Origin: Poseidonocella sedimentorum | GTDB lineage: Bacteria; Pseudomonadota; Alphaproteobacteria; Rhodobacterales; Rhodobacteraceae | Assembly (NCBI RefSeq): GCF_900116005.1 | Contig: NZ_FOYI01000008.1 | Location: forward strand, 69,501-133,500 | Reading direction: 5' to 3' | DNA length: 64,000 nt | In this document: positions 16,867 to 25,513 of the stretch, in pieces | Layout: each line of letters opens with the position of its first letter | Position numbering within the stretch: the first letter of the stretch is position 1 | Notes under the pieces: generated by a model | What the model saw: the letters and a program-made list of their open reading frames with translations, nothing else | What the model was told of the DNA's origin: nothing | Database searches by the model: none | Translations under genes and position numbers: made by a program

Positions 16867-16895
16867 TTGTCCGCTCTGCGCGATCCGCGTTTAGT
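16867..16895 (+). promoter_or_regulatory. candidate sigma70-type promoter of the DsrE gene
   Basis: TTGTCC (16867-16872), 17 bases, TTTAGT (16890-16895), about 28 bases before the ATG at 16924. Confidence 0.42.
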
Positions 16896-16923
16896 GGGCC
16901 GCACAGAAAATCGGGAGGACATC

Positions 16924-17373
16924 ATGACACGTTTCACGACATTGATCGCCGCACTGTTCGCTTTGGCCCTGTCCAGCGGCGCCGCGCTTGCGGACGGCTA
17001 TGGCAAGCAAAAGGTCGTCTATCACATCAACTACACCGGCGGCGAGGAGAGCCGTGCCTACAAGGGCGCGATGCGCAATATCCAGAACCATATCAACGCC
17101 GTCGGGGCGGAGAACCTTGAGGTCAAGGTCGTGCTTCATGGCAACGGGTTGGGCCTTCTGATGTCGGCCAAGCAGGATGAGCAGCTTCAGACCGCCGTCG
17201 CCTCGCTGAAGGGTCAGGCCGTCGGTTTTGCGGTGTGCAACAACACGCTCAAGGGGCGCGACATCGATTACAGCGATGATCTCTATGATGTCTGGGAAGA
17301 GGATATCGTCCCCTCCGGCGTGGCTGAGCTGTCCAAGCTGCAGCAGGAGGGGTTCACCTACATCAAGCCGTGA
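16924..17373 (+). CDS. exported DsrE family protein
   Basis: A 149-residue protein with a signal peptide (MTRFTTLIAALFALALSSGAALA) and a DsrE/DsrF-like body. The segment VKVVLHGNGLGLLMSAK and the conserved cysteine in FAVCNNTLKGRDID are the family landmarks. Cytoplasmic DsrE proteins relay sulfur; exported single-domain members have no proven role but are often found near sulfur or redox genes. I start at the ATG at 16924 with GGGAGGA five bases upstream; the frame upstream is not coding. The gene stands alone on the plus strand inside a minus-strand block and converges with the DUF3035 gene, stop to stop within eight bases. Confidence 0.88.
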   Translation: MTRFTTLIAALFALALSSGAALADGYGKQKVVYHINYTGGEESRAYKGAMRNIQNHINAVGAENLEVKVVLHGNGLGLLMSAKQDEQLQTAVASLKGQAVGFAVCNNTLKGRDIDYSDDLYDVWEEDIVPSGVAELSKLQQEGFTYIKP

Positions 17374-17380
17374 CTTAGGC

Positions 17381-17902
17381 TCAGTTTCCCGGCGGGGCGC
17401 TCGGGGTTGGAACGCCGGCGGCGCGGAACCGGGCCGCTTCGGCATCCGCGTCGAGCGCCTGTCGGGCGTAGGTGCGGAAATAGCGGTCGCTGCCGCGGAG
17501 CCAGCCCCCTGCCGAGAGCGTCCGGCTGCGGCTGCGCAGGGCGGCGTCTTCCTGCGCGAGCGTTGCCCGGATCCCGGGGGCCGTGCCGTTGCGGCTGGCT
17601 TGTGCGATGAGCCCTGCGTCGCTTGCCGGGATGCCCCCGGTGCTGCGGGTCCCGCCAAGGGCCGCGATCCCCTCCCCGACCGGGTCGCGGTCAGCGCGGT
17701 TGACGGCGCCCGGCGTCGGGGCCGGCAGCGTGGACGTCTGGGGCATGTCCAGCGGGCGGGCCGGCATGGCCGCGAACGCGTCGGGCCCGTTGCCGGAACT
17801 GCTGAACTGGTGCAGCCCGCGCTCGCCGCCCGCGCAGCCCGCAAGCGTGGCCGCCGTGGCAAGCACGAGCGCGCAGCGGCGCGCGATACGGCGATGAGTC
17901 AT
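17381..17902 (-). CDS. DUF3035 lipoprotein (BamF-like)
   Basis: A 173-residue lipoprotein with signal peptide and lipobox TLAGC (cysteine near residue 23), followed by a low-complexity Ala/Pro/Gly region. It matches DUF3035, a family in Rhodobacteraceae described as a possible accessory lipoprotein (BamF) of the outer-membrane beta-barrel assembly machine. The ATG at 17902 has GGGGGGA six bases upstream and is preferred over 17938. It directly follows lspA, the enzyme that would mature it, and belongs to the purH-lspA operon. The assembly role is from family annotation, not from this sequence. Confidence 0.82.
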   Translation of the reverse strand: MTHRRIARRCALVLATAATLAGCAGGERGLHQFSSSGNGPDAFAAMPARPLDMPQTSTLPAPTPGAVNRADRDPVGEGIAALGGTRSTGGIPASDAGLIAQASRNGTAPGIRATLAQEDAALRSRSRTLSAGGWLRGSDRYFRTYARQALDADAEAARFRAAGVPTPSAPPGN

Positions 17903-17976
17903 GGCGTCCCCCCGGGTGCGATCTTGCTGTCCGGCCATGGTGTTACCTCATCGCGCGCGCGCCGTCACGGGGCGAA

Positions 17977-18453
17977 TTACCCTGCGCGCGCGCCGCGCCC
18001 CTTGGAGGGGCCGGTAAAGAGGATGAGCCCTGCCGCGCCGGCGAAGATCGCCACGTCGGCGATGTTGAACACGAACGGGTTGTCGATCCCGCAGCAGGAC
18101 ATGTTGAGGAAATCGGCCACCGCGCCATAGGCGACGCGGTCCACCACATTGCCAAGGGCGCCGCCGATCAGCACGCCCGCGCTGATCTGCGCCCATTTGC
18201 CCGGCCGCTCGCGCCACATCCACAGCAGCACGCCGGCAACGATCGCGAGCGCGATTCCGATCAGGATCCAGCGCGCGTCCCGGCCCGAGAAGAGCCCGAA
18301 GTTGATGCCCGTGTTCCAGGCCATGCGGAAGGTGAGGAGCGGCGGCGCGATCTCGATCACGCCGCGCGCCGCAAGGTCCATCCAGTGGACGACGATGAGC
18401 TTGCTCGCCTGGTCGGCAAGGAAGATCACCACGGCGGTCCAGAGGGCGCGCAT
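17977..18453 (-). CDS. lspA: lipoprotein signal peptidase LspA
   Basis: A 158-residue inner-membrane aspartic peptidase with four predicted helices. The catalytic aspartates are in GNVVDRVAYG and FNIADVAI, and WNTGINFGLF matches the conserved N-terminal box (usually NxGxAFG; here NFG). It removes signal peptides from prolipoproteins. The ATG overlaps the purH stop (TGATG), and the DUF3035 lipoprotein gene follows, a consistent pairing of enzyme and substrate. Confidence 0.95.
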   Translation of the reverse strand: MRALWTAVVIFLADQASKLIVVHWMDLAARGVIEIAPPLLTFRMAWNTGINFGLFSGRDARWILIGIALAIVAGVLLWMWRERPGKWAQISAGVLIGGALGNVVDRVAYGAVADFLNMSCCGIDNPFVFNIADVAIFAGAAGLILFTGPSKGRGARAG

Positions 18454-20039
18454 CAGTGGCGGAAGTGGCGCTGACCGGTGAAGACCATGGCGAGCCCGGC
18501 CTCGTCGGCGACGGCGATCACGTCGTCATCGCGCATCGAGCCGCCCGGCTGGATCACCGCCGTTGCGCCCGCCTCGGCCGCCGTCAGGAGCCCGTCCGCG
18601 AAGGGGAAGAAGGCGTCGGAGGCGACGACGGAGCCCTTGGTCGGGGTCTCGGCAAGGCCCATCGCCTCGGCCATGTCCTCGGCCTTGCGGGCGGCGATGC
18701 GCGTGCTGTCCACGCGGCTCATCTGGCCCGCGCCGACGCCCACGGTCGCGCCGTCCTTGACATAGACGATGGCGTTGGACTTGACGTGTTTGGCGACCTT
18801 CCAGGCAAAGAGCAGATCGGCAATCTCGGCCGCCGTGGGCGCGCGTTTGGTCACGACCTTGAGGTCGGCCTCCGTGATCACGCCGTTGTCCTTGTCCTGC
18901 ACCAGCAGCCCGCCGGAGACCTGCCGGTAGGTGAGCGCGGGTGCGGCCGGATCGGCGAGCCCGTCGGTCAGCAGCAGGCGCAGGTTCTTCTTGGCCGCAA
19001 AAATCTCGCGCGCGGCGGCGTCGGCCCCCGGCGCGATGACCACCTCGGTGAAGATCTGCGTGATCTCCTGCGCCGTGGCCGCATCGAGCGGCTGGTTCAG
19101 CGCGATGATCCCGCCGAAAGCGGAGGTGCGGTCGCAATCAAACGCGCGGGCATAAGCGTCCTTGAGCGTCTCACCACGCGCCACGCCACAGGGGTTGGCG
19201 TGTTTGATGATGGCGCAGGCGGGGCCGCCCTGCCCGAACTCCGAGACGAGCTCGAAGGCCGCATCGGTGTCGTTGATGTTGTTGTAGGACAGCTCCTTGC
19301 CCTGAAGCTGGGTCGCGGTGGCGACGCCGGGGCGGGTGCTGCCGTCGGTGTAGAAAGCCGCCGACTGGTGCGGGTTTTCGCCGTAGCGAAGCGTCTGGGC
19401 GAGGGTCCCGGCGGCCACGCGGCGGCGCGGGGCGGTCTCGCCGATGGCCTCGGCCATCCAGGTGCTCACGGCGGCGTCATAGGCGCCGGTGCGGGCATAG
19501 GCGATCTGGGCCATGCGCTGGCGGAAGGCGCGCGTGGTCTGGCCGTCATGCGCGTCCAGCTCGGCCAGCAGCGCACCGTAATCCTCCACGTCCACCACCG
19601 TGGTGACGGCCCCGTGGTTCTTGGCCGCCGCGCGGATCATCGCCGGGCCGCCAATGTCGATGTTTTCGATGCAGGTGTCGTAATCCGCGCCCTTGGCGAC
19701 GGTTTCCTCGAAGGGGTAAAGGTTGACGACGAGCAGGTCGATCGGCCCGATACCGTGGGCCTCCATCGCCGCGACGTGCTCCGCGTTGTCGCGCAGCGCC
19801 AGAAGCCCGCCATGGACCGCCGGGTGCAGCGTCTTGACCCGCCCGTCCATCATCTCGGGAAAGCCCGTCACATCGGCCACATCGCGCACGGTGAGCCCCG
19901 CCTGGCGCAGCGCCTTGGCCGAGCCGCCGGTGGACAGAAGCTCCACCCCGCGTTCGCTCAGGGCGCGGCCCAGGTCGATGAGCCCGGTCTTGTCGGATAC
20001 GGAAAGGAGGGCGCGGCGGAGCGGGGCGAGATCGGTCAT
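18453..20039 (-). CDS. purH: bifunctional AICAR transformylase / IMP cyclohydrolase PurH
   Basis: A 528-residue enzyme for the last two steps of IMP synthesis. The N-terminal MGS-like cyclohydrolase domain shows [29 protein letters not shown] and [18 protein letters not shown]; the C-terminal transformylase domain shows [21 protein letters not shown] and [14 protein letters not shown]. Length and order are standard. It heads the purH-lspA-DUF3035 minus-strand operon, with GAAGGACA before the ATG. A strong hairpin at 20131-20166 separates it from the upstream transporter gene. Confidence 0.97.
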   Translation of the reverse strand: MTDLAPLRRALLSVSDKTGLIDLGRALSERGVELLSTGGSAKALRQAGLTVRDVADVTGFPEMMDGRVKTLHPAVHGGLLALRDNAEHVAAMEAHGIGPIDLLVVNLYPFEETVAKGADYDTCIENIDIGGPAMIRAAAKNHGAVTTVVDVEDYGALLAELDAHDGQTTRAFRQRMAQIAYARTGAYDAAVSTWMAEAIGETAPRRRVAAGTLAQTLRYGENPHQSAAFYTDGSTRPGVATATQLQGKELSYNNINDTDAAFELVSEFGQGGPACAIIKHANPCGVARGETLKDAYARAFDCDRTSAFGGIIALNQPLDAATAQEITQIFTEVVIAPGADAAAREIFAAKKNLRLLLTDGLADPAAPALTYRQVSGGLLVQDKDNGVITEADLKVVTKRAPTAAEIADLLFAWKVAKHVKSNAIVYVKDGATVGVGAGQMSRVDSTRIAARKAEDMAEAMGLAETPTKGSVVASDAFFPFADGLLTAAEAGATAVIQPGGSMRDDDVIAVADEAGLAMVFTGQRHFRH

Positions 20040-20130
20040 CGGCGGTGTCCTTCAGAGGCAGCAAGAGATCCTGCGCCCGCATAAGCGATATCGGCGCAAA
20101 GCGGAACCGTCTCTTTGCCCCTGAAACGCC

Positions 20131-20166
20131 GCGCGCCCCGCAATCCGGGAAGGATGCGGGGCGCGC
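20131..20166 (-). terminator. strong hairpin after the SLC13-type transporter gene
   Basis: A perfect twelve-base GC-rich stem GCGCGCCCCGCA with its complement around a twelve-base loop, 24 bases downstream of the transporter stop on the minus strand. Only a short T run (GGCGTTTC) follows. It probably ends the CBS-transporter transcript. Confidence 0.6.
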
Positions 20167-20189
20167 GCTTGATCGTCAGGCAGGCCGGC

Positions 20190-21551
20190 TCAGAAGTAGC
20201 GCAGCCAGATGTAGACGTTCGCGATCATGAGCGTGAGGATCATGATCGGGAAGGCGAACTTGATGAAGGCCATGAAACCGATGGGCTGCTTGGCCTTCTC
20301 GGCAAAGGCCGCCACGGTCAGGTTTGCGCTGGCCCCCAGAAGCGAGCCGTTGCCCCCCAGACAGGCGCCGAGCGCAAGCGACCACCAGAGCGGCTCGATC
20401 GAGGCGCCGCCGAAACTGTCGGCGGTGGATTCGATGAGCGGGATCATGGTCGCAACGAAGGGGATGTTGTCGAGGATCGCCGAAAGGATGCCCGAGGCCC
20501 AGAAGATGAGGAAGGCCGTCCACATCATGTCGCCCGCGGTGATGGTGAGGATGTAATCGGCGACCATTTCCAGCAGGCCCACCTGCTCGACCCCGGCGAC
20601 GATAACGAACAGCCCGCCGAAGAACAGGATCGTGACCCATTCGACCTCGCCGAAGATGTGGTGCACCGATTCGGATTGTTCCTCGGCGTCCTGATCCCAA
20701 TAGGCGAGCAGCATCAGCAGCGCAGCCCCCGCGAGCGCGGAGGTGCCCGGCTGGATGCCGTAGCCGTGGCCCACGGTGAAGCCGAAGACCACCAACGCCA
20801 GAACGCCGAGCGATTTGACCATGAGCCGCGAGTTCTTGATCGCGCCCTTGGCGTCGAATTTCATGATCCGCTGGCGCGAGCTTTCGGGGATGGTCGAGAG
20901 CTCCTTGCGATAGGCGAAGTAGATGATCGCCGTCACCACAACGAGGCAGATCGCCGAAATCGGCGCGAGGTTGACCGCGAAATCGTTGAAGCTGAGCCCG
21001 GTGGCCGAGCCGATCAGGATGTTGGGCGGATCACCGATGAGCGTGGCCGTGCCGCCGATGTTGGAGGCGAGGATCTCGGCCATGAAGAAGGGAAACACCT
21101 TGGTTTCCAGCGCCTCTGTGATCAGCAGCGTGATCGGCGCGATCAGCAGGACCGTGGTCACGTTGTCGAGCATCGCCGAGAAGACGGCGGTGATCAGCGT
21201 GAGCATGATCAGGATCCCCACCGGGTTGGCGTTGACCTGCTTCGCCGCCGTGATCGCCACGAACTGGAACAGCCCCGATTTCGACGTGATGGCGACGATC
21301 ACCATCATCCCGATCAGCAGCGCGAGCGTGTTGGCATCGACGCCGGCGACGGCCTGTTGCTGGTTGAGAATGCCGAAAATCACCATCAGCGATGCGCCGA
21401 GCATCGCGAGGATGGCGCGGTTGAGCTTCTCGGCGATGAGAAGCGCATAGACGATCACGAGGATGCTCGTGGCGACCCAGAACGGCGAGATGCCCAAAAG
21501 GTCAGGGAGGGAGAACGCATGTCCCCCGTGTGCGGTCGAATGTTCTGTCAC
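20190..21551 (-). CDS. SLC13/ArsB-NhaD superfamily ion transporter
   Basis: A 453-residue inner-membrane protein with about eleven hydrophobic segments. It carries the ion transporter superfamily signatures MTLITAVFSAMLDNVTTVLLIAPITL and the matching DNVTT/GGTATLIGDPPNILIG loops, with a second inverted copy ILSAILDNIPFVATMIPLI and CLGGNGSLLGASANLTVA. This is the fold of ArsB, NhaD and the P-protein, so the substrate may be sodium or another ion or a small anion; I cannot tell which. The gene follows, by 30 bases, a soluble CBS-pair protein that may sense nucleotides and control the transporter. Confidence 0.86.
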   Translation of the reverse strand: MTEHSTAHGGHAFSLPDLLGISPFWVATSILVIVYALLIAEKLNRAILAMLGASLMVIFGILNQQQAVAGVDANTLALLIGMMVIVAITSKSGLFQFVAITAAKQVNANPVGILIMLTLITAVFSAMLDNVTTVLLIAPITLLITEALETKVFPFFMAEILASNIGGTATLIGDPPNILIGSATGLSFNDFAVNLAPISAICLVVVTAIIYFAYRKELSTIPESSRQRIMKFDAKGAIKNSRLMVKSLGVLALVVFGFTVGHGYGIQPGTSALAGAALLMLLAYWDQDAEEQSESVHHIFGEVEWVTILFFGGLFVIVAGVEQVGLLEMVADYILTITAGDMMWTAFLIFWASGILSAILDNIPFVATMIPLIESTADSFGGASIEPLWWSLALGACLGGNGSLLGASANLTVAAFAEKAKQPIGFMAFIKFAFPIMILTLMIANVYIWLRYF

Positions 21552-21581
21552 TGTAAAACTCCGCCTTGCGGCTGGTCGCGG

Positions 21582-22070
21582 TTACTTGAGCACGTTGTCG
21601 AGGAGGGAATTGGCGCTGACCGTCCCGACGAAGATGCCGGTGTCCGGCTCGACGAGGATCAGGTGGCGTTTGAACTTGTAGATCAGGAAGATGCCTTCCA
21701 TCACCGGGGTGTCCGGCGCGGTCACGGGGATATTTTCGGGCCGCGACATGTTGTCGGAGACCTTCTCATCCTTGAGCGCGTCGATCTGCGCGTCGAAGTC
21801 TTCCTTCGACATACTCATGAAGTTGAGGCTGTCGAGACTGAGGCGCGATGTGTCGGAGTTGAGCCCGATCGTCACCGCCTTCGGCAGCAGCAGCTTGAGC
21901 AGGGTGGGCGCGGTGAATACGCCGATGTAGCGGCGGTTTTCATCCACGACCGGCAGGAACCTCGCGCGACTTTCCTTGATGATGTTGAACGCCTTGGCGA
22001 CGCTCTCGTCGGGGTGAATTGTGCGTTGCAGCTCTGGCGAGAGCATCACTTCACGACAGGTCAAGCCCAT
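21582..22070 (-). CDS. CBS-domain pair protein
   Basis: A 162-residue cytoplasmic protein with two CBS motifs: SPELQRTIHPDESVAKAFNIIKESRARFLPVVDENRRYIGVF near the start and IPVTAPDTPVMEGIFLIYKFKR HLILVEPDTGIFVGTVSANSLL at the end, linked by a helical insert (residues about 65-105). CBS pairs bind adenosine nucleotides and often gate transporters or channels. It is co-transcribed with the SLC13-type transporter gene, so a regulatory subunit role is likely. No membrane segment or DNA-binding domain is present. Confidence 0.85.
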   Translation of the reverse strand: MGLTCREVMLSPELQRTIHPDESVAKAFNIIKESRARFLPVVDENRRYIGVFTAPTLLKLLLPKAVTIGLNSDTSRLSLDSLNFMSMSKEDFDAQIDALKDEKVSDNMSRPENIPVTAPDTPVMEGIFLIYKFKRHLILVEPDTGIFVGTVSANSLLDNVLK

Positions 22071-22225
22071 GTCTTATCCTCGTGTCAAACCCGGTTGGAC
22101 TCGCGGAGAACGGTCCGGCCGATGCCATCATGTTGGCCCGGCCCGGCCATGCGGCTTGCCGCGACGTACGGCTTCCGGGACAATGCCCGTGCATTAGTTT
22201 CCTTTGTCCTAAAGCGCCAGAGGGA

Positions 22226-22270
22226 AAACCCCCGTCAGATGCAGGTATTTGCCCCCTGGGGCGGGGGTTT
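22226..22270 (-). terminator. terminator-like hairpin after the heparinase-like gene
   Basis: AAACCCCCG and CGGGGGTTT enclose a region with an inner GCCCC/GGGGC stem. On the minus strand it begins 28 bases after the stop at 22299 and ends in TTTTCCC. It may instead be a structured leader of the CBS gene, 155 bases downstream. Confidence 0.5.
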
Positions 22271-22298
22271 GGGCGTGTGGTGGGCGGTTTGGGCGCGA

Positions 22299-23852
22299 TC
22301 AGACCTTGCGCAGCACCCACCGCAGCACCGTCGCGGGGCGGGTGATCGGCGCCCGTATGATCAGCCGCGGCCGGCGCCCCGTCTCCAGCGCGACACTCAG
22401 CCCGTGCGCGACGCTGAAGAGCCACGGATCGGCGGGCCCGCAGTCGAGCAACACGGCGCGCCCGCCATCCTGCGGCTCGGGGGTGAGGCCGGGGGCGAGC
22501 CCGAATGCGAGGGTCGCGTCGCAGCTGCCGAAGGCCATGAAGCGCGCCTCGGCCTTGGCGTCGACCGCGATGAGCAGGTCCTCTCCGCGCAAAATCGTGC
22601 CGCCGTCCGAGAGCGTCAGGGTGCGCGCGTGGGTCAACCCGGTGCGCGCCGCAAAGCCGTCATAGCCGCCCTCGAAGCGCTGGCCCTCGGGCGTGCGCGT
22701 GACCTTGGTGGGCACATGGGCGGCCCGCCCGCGCGCCGCGCCGCCAAGCGAGAGCCCGCTGTCGCCCGGCTCGGCGGTGAGCATCCGCGTGCCCGCGCCG
22801 CAAAACTCGATCCCGAGCGCGCCGGGCGCCTCCTGTCGCTGGCCGCGCGATGCCCCCGGCCGGGTCAGGGCGGCGTCGATCAACACGGTGCTGTGCCCCT
22901 CGGCGAGCCGGGCATACCCCAGCAGCTGGGTCTGGCCCTCCTTCGGCCGGGCCGGGCCGGCCTCGGACAAAGCGCGGTCAAGCTGGCCGGGGCGCAGGGC
23001 GCGGGGCGGGCCGAACCGGGCGAGCGATCCGTCGGCGTGGCGCAGATGCCGCAGGGCGGCGGCAAGCTCGGCGATAGCGGAGGCCAGCGCGGGTGGCTGG
23101 TCATGGCCGCGCGCGGCGAGGGCGCGGCGCGCCTCTATGAGCGCTTCGAGGAGCGAGAGCAGCACGGAGGGATCGCGCTGGCCGAAACAGGGGCCCGCCG
23201 CCGACCGCGCGCGCGCACACTCCCGCGTCAGCGCGGCCCGGGCGCGGGGGGCGTTGATCCGAAGCCCGTCAAGCGCCGCGTCCGCCGAGAGCACCGCCGC
23301 CAGCGCCGGCAGGCGCGCCGCCCCGTGGGGCAGGCGCCGCCAGGCGCGGTCGAGCGCGCGGGCATGGGTGGCCATGCTGCGATAGAGCGGCTGGCGCGCG
23401 TCGGCGCTCAGCCCGGCAAAAAGGAAGGTGGCCTGCCCCAGCATCCGCCGCAGGCGCGCGGCGCTGATCTCGGGGCGCCAGGCGGCCCCGCGCGCGCGCC
23501 CGTGGGCGGCGAGCCAGTGCCCGACCCAGCGTTGCGCGGTCTCGCGCGCGGCCTGTGTCCCGTCGGCGGAAAGGTCTTCGAGCCAGCCAAACCCGTGGGC
23601 CTGGGGCGCCAACGCCGGATCCCCGGGCAGGAGCGCCCAGGGCCCCGCGCGCGGCAATTCCACCTCGGCGCCGGTCATCGGATGGGGCATCCAGCCCGCG
23701 ACGAGCCGCGCCCCCACCTCGGCCCGCCCCGGATCGGCAAGCGCGGGCGGGTGCGCGAAGCTGACCCCCTGTCCGCCGAGCCGGTCACGCCAGCGGCGCA
23801 GCCAACCGCCGGGGCCGCTATAGACTTCTAGGATGCCCTCACTGCCGCTCAT
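22299..23852 (-). CDS. heparinase II/III family protein
   Basis: A 517-residue protein of the heparinase II/III-like group found beside rsmB and purH in Rhodobacteraceae. The N-terminal half is an alpha/alpha toroid (ARLRRMLGQATFLFAGLS, SDAALDGL), and the C-terminal half a beta-sandwich with GALGIEFCGAGTRMLTAEPGDSGLS and GGYDGFAARTGLTHARTLTLS. Such proteins may be polysaccharide lyases, but no signal peptide is visible here, so a cytoplasmic location or non-lyase role is possible. It follows rsmB by 55 bases on the same strand. The 1,238-codon frame opposite is an artefact of GC bias. Confidence 0.84.
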   Translation of the reverse strand: MSGSEGILEVYSGPGGWLRRWRDRLGGQGVSFAHPPALADPGRAEVGARLVAGWMPHPMTGAEVELPRAGPWALLPGDPALAPQAHGFGWLEDLSADGTQAARETAQRWVGHWLAAHGRARGAAWRPEISAARLRRMLGQATFLFAGLSADARQPLYRSMATHARALDRAWRRLPHGAARLPALAAVLSADAALDGLRINAPRARAALTRECARARSAAGPCFGQRDPSVLLSLLEALIEARRALAARGHDQPPALASAIAELAAALRHLRHADGSLARFGPPRALRPGQLDRALSEAGPARPKEGQTQLLGYARLAEGHSTVLIDAALTRPGASRGQRQEAPGALGIEFCGAGTRMLTAEPGDSGLSLGGAARGRAAHVPTKVTRTPEGQRFEGGYDGFAARTGLTHARTLTLSDGGTILRGEDLLIAVDAKAEARFMAFGSCDATLAFGLAPGLTPEPQDGGRAVLLDCGPADPWLFSVAHGLSVALETGRRPRLIIRAPITRPATVLRWVLRKV

Positions 23853-23907
23853 GCCGCGTCCTTGCCCGGATGTCGTTGCCGAAGGCTAGCCCCCGCGCCG
23901 CGCGGCG

Positions 23908-25218
23908 TCACGCGGTTTTGACGAGCACCGCCATGTAGAACCCGTCCATCCCGCCACGTTCGGCCCAGACATCGGGCCGCAGCCGCAGCCCGCCCTCCGC
24001 GCTGTGCCACTCCGGCGCAACGCCGGGCAGATCGCGCGCCGCAGGATCCACCCGGAGCCCCGGATGCCGCGCCAGCGCCTCTTCGACCTGCACCTCGCCC
24101 TCGTCTGGCAGGAGCGAGCAGGTACAGAAAACCATCCGCCCGACCGGCGCCAGAAGGGTCAGCGCGTGGTCGATCATCTCGGCCTGGAGCGCGATGAGCC
24201 CTGAGATCGCCTCACCCTGTCGCGCGTGGGGCAGGTCCGGGTGCCGGCGAATCGTGCCGGTGGCCGAACAGGGCGCATCGAGGATGATGGCGTCATACTG
24301 CCCCGCCTGCTCGAGCGCGTCGCCGACGACGAGCTCCGCGGTGAGGCCGGTCCGGGCGAGGTTCTCGGTGATGCGGGCGATGCGCGGCTCGGAGATGTCC
24401 ACGGCGGTGACGTCGGCGCCGGCCGCCGCGGCCTGCAATGTCTTGCCACCCGGCGCCGCACAAAGATCGAGCACCCGCTCGCCCGGGGTGAGCCTCAGCA
24501 TCCGCACCGGCAGGGCCGCTGCCGCATCCTGCACCCAGAAGGCCCCCTCGTCATACCCGGGCAGCGCGCTGATCCGGCCGGGATCGGAGAGACGCACCGA
24601 GCCGGTGGGCAGAAGCTCGCCCCCGGTGGCCCGCGCCAATTCTTCGGCATCGCCCTTGGCGGTGAGGTCAAGCGGCGCGCCCGCGAGATGGGCCGCCTCC
24701 ATCGCGGCCACCGCCGGCGCCCCCCAGGCCTCTTTCAACGGATCACGCAGCCAGCGCGGCAGGCGCGGCGAGCGCAGCCGGGCCATCTCGGCGGCCAGCG
24801 GCGAGACATCCACCTCCGGCGCGCTGTCCCCGTCTTCCGTTGCCGCGATCTTGCGCAGCACCGCGTTGACCAGCCCGCGAAAATGCCCTGTGCGCTTGCC
24901 ATGGGCGGCAATCGTGACCGCCGCGTTGACCACCCCGTGATCCGCGCCGCCCTGCGCCAGCTCGACCACCGCGAGCCGCAAAATGTTGCGCACGCCCGTG
25001 GGCGGCGGCTTGCGCAGATGTGGCTTGAGCAGCCGGTCGGCCTGTTCCATCCGGCGCAGCGTCTCTGTCGCCAGCCGCTGGGCGCGCGCGCGCTCTTCCG
25101 GCGACAGCCGTTCGAGAATCGGGCCGCGCAGAAGATCGGCCAGCGCCCGCCCCTCGCCCAGCACTCCGTTGAGCAACCGCACCGCGGCCTTGCGCGCCTG
25201 TAAGCCTTCTTGTGACAT
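23908..25218 (-). CDS. rsmB: 16S rRNA m5C967 methyltransferase RsmB
   Basis: A 436-residue enzyme. The N-terminal NusB-like domain (residues about 1-140) includes ARKAAVRLLNGVLGEGRALADLL, and the C-terminal SAM-dependent domain has LDLCAAPGGKTLQAAAAGADVTAVDIS, DAPCSATGTIRRHPDL and MVFCTCSLLPDEGE with the two catalytic cysteines (PCS and TCS). It methylates cytosine in 16S rRNA. The longer frame to 25407 is rejected because MSQEGLQARKAA begins the family at 25218. The gene diverges from the DUF1674 gene. Confidence 0.94.
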   Translation of the reverse strand: MSQEGLQARKAAVRLLNGVLGEGRALADLLRGPILERLSPEERARAQRLATETLRRMEQADRLLKPHLRKPPPTGVRNILRLAVVELAQGGADHGVVNAAVTIAAHGKRTGHFRGLVNAVLRKIAATEDGDSAPEVDVSPLAAEMARLRSPRLPRWLRDPLKEAWGAPAVAAMEAAHLAGAPLDLTAKGDAEELARATGGELLPTGSVRLSDPGRISALPGYDEGAFWVQDAAAALPVRMLRLTPGERVLDLCAAPGGKTLQAAAAGADVTAVDISEPRIARITENLARTGLTAELVVGDALEQAGQYDAIILDAPCSATGTIRRHPDLPHARQGEAISGLIALQAEMIDHALTLLAPVGRMVFCTCSLLPDEGEVQVEEALARHPGLRVDPAARDLPGVAPEWHSAEGGLRLRPDVWAERGGMDGFYMAVLVKTA

Positions 25219-25288
25219 CGCCGACCCTGCTTGCACCCTTTGAAAAGGGGCGTATATCAGGGGGATGGTTTTGAGGAAAGGCGATGCG

Positions 25289-25513
25289 ATGGACAGCGCG
25301 AAATCCGGCCCCGAGATGACGGGCGCGGCCCCCACAGGGCCCGAACGCCAGACCGACCTGCCCGATGCCGCCAAGCGAGCGCTGGCCGAAGCCGAGGCGC
25401 GGCGCAAGGCGGCGGCCGATGTTGCCCTGCCGCCCGAACTTGGCGGGCGCGACGGGCCCGAACCGGTGCGCTACGGCGACTGGGAAAAGAAGGGCCTCGC
25501 GGTCGACTTCTGA
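25289..25513 (+). CDS. DUF1674 / succinate dehydrogenase assembly factor 4 family
   Basis: A small 74-residue protein ending in GPEPVRYGDWEKKGLAVDF, the diagnostic C-terminus of DUF1674 (SdhAF4/SDH8), whose mitochondrial members help mature the flavinated SdhA subunit. The first part is alanine-rich and probably disordered. I use the ATG at 25289, preceded by GAGGAAAGG at a good distance; an ATG at 25265 would add eight residues. It diverges from rsmB and no sdh gene lies in the window, so the assembly role is from the family. Confidence 0.85.
   Translation: MDSAKSGPEMTGAAPTGPERQTDLPDAAKRALAEAEARRKAAADVALPPELGGRDGPEPVRYGDWEKKGLAVDF

Noticed and set aside
20115-23831. Open frame of 1,238 codons on the plus strand
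   Set aside because: It is antisense to the SLC13-type transporter, CBS and heparinase genes, has no domain and only reflects the GC-rich codon bias opposite real genes.
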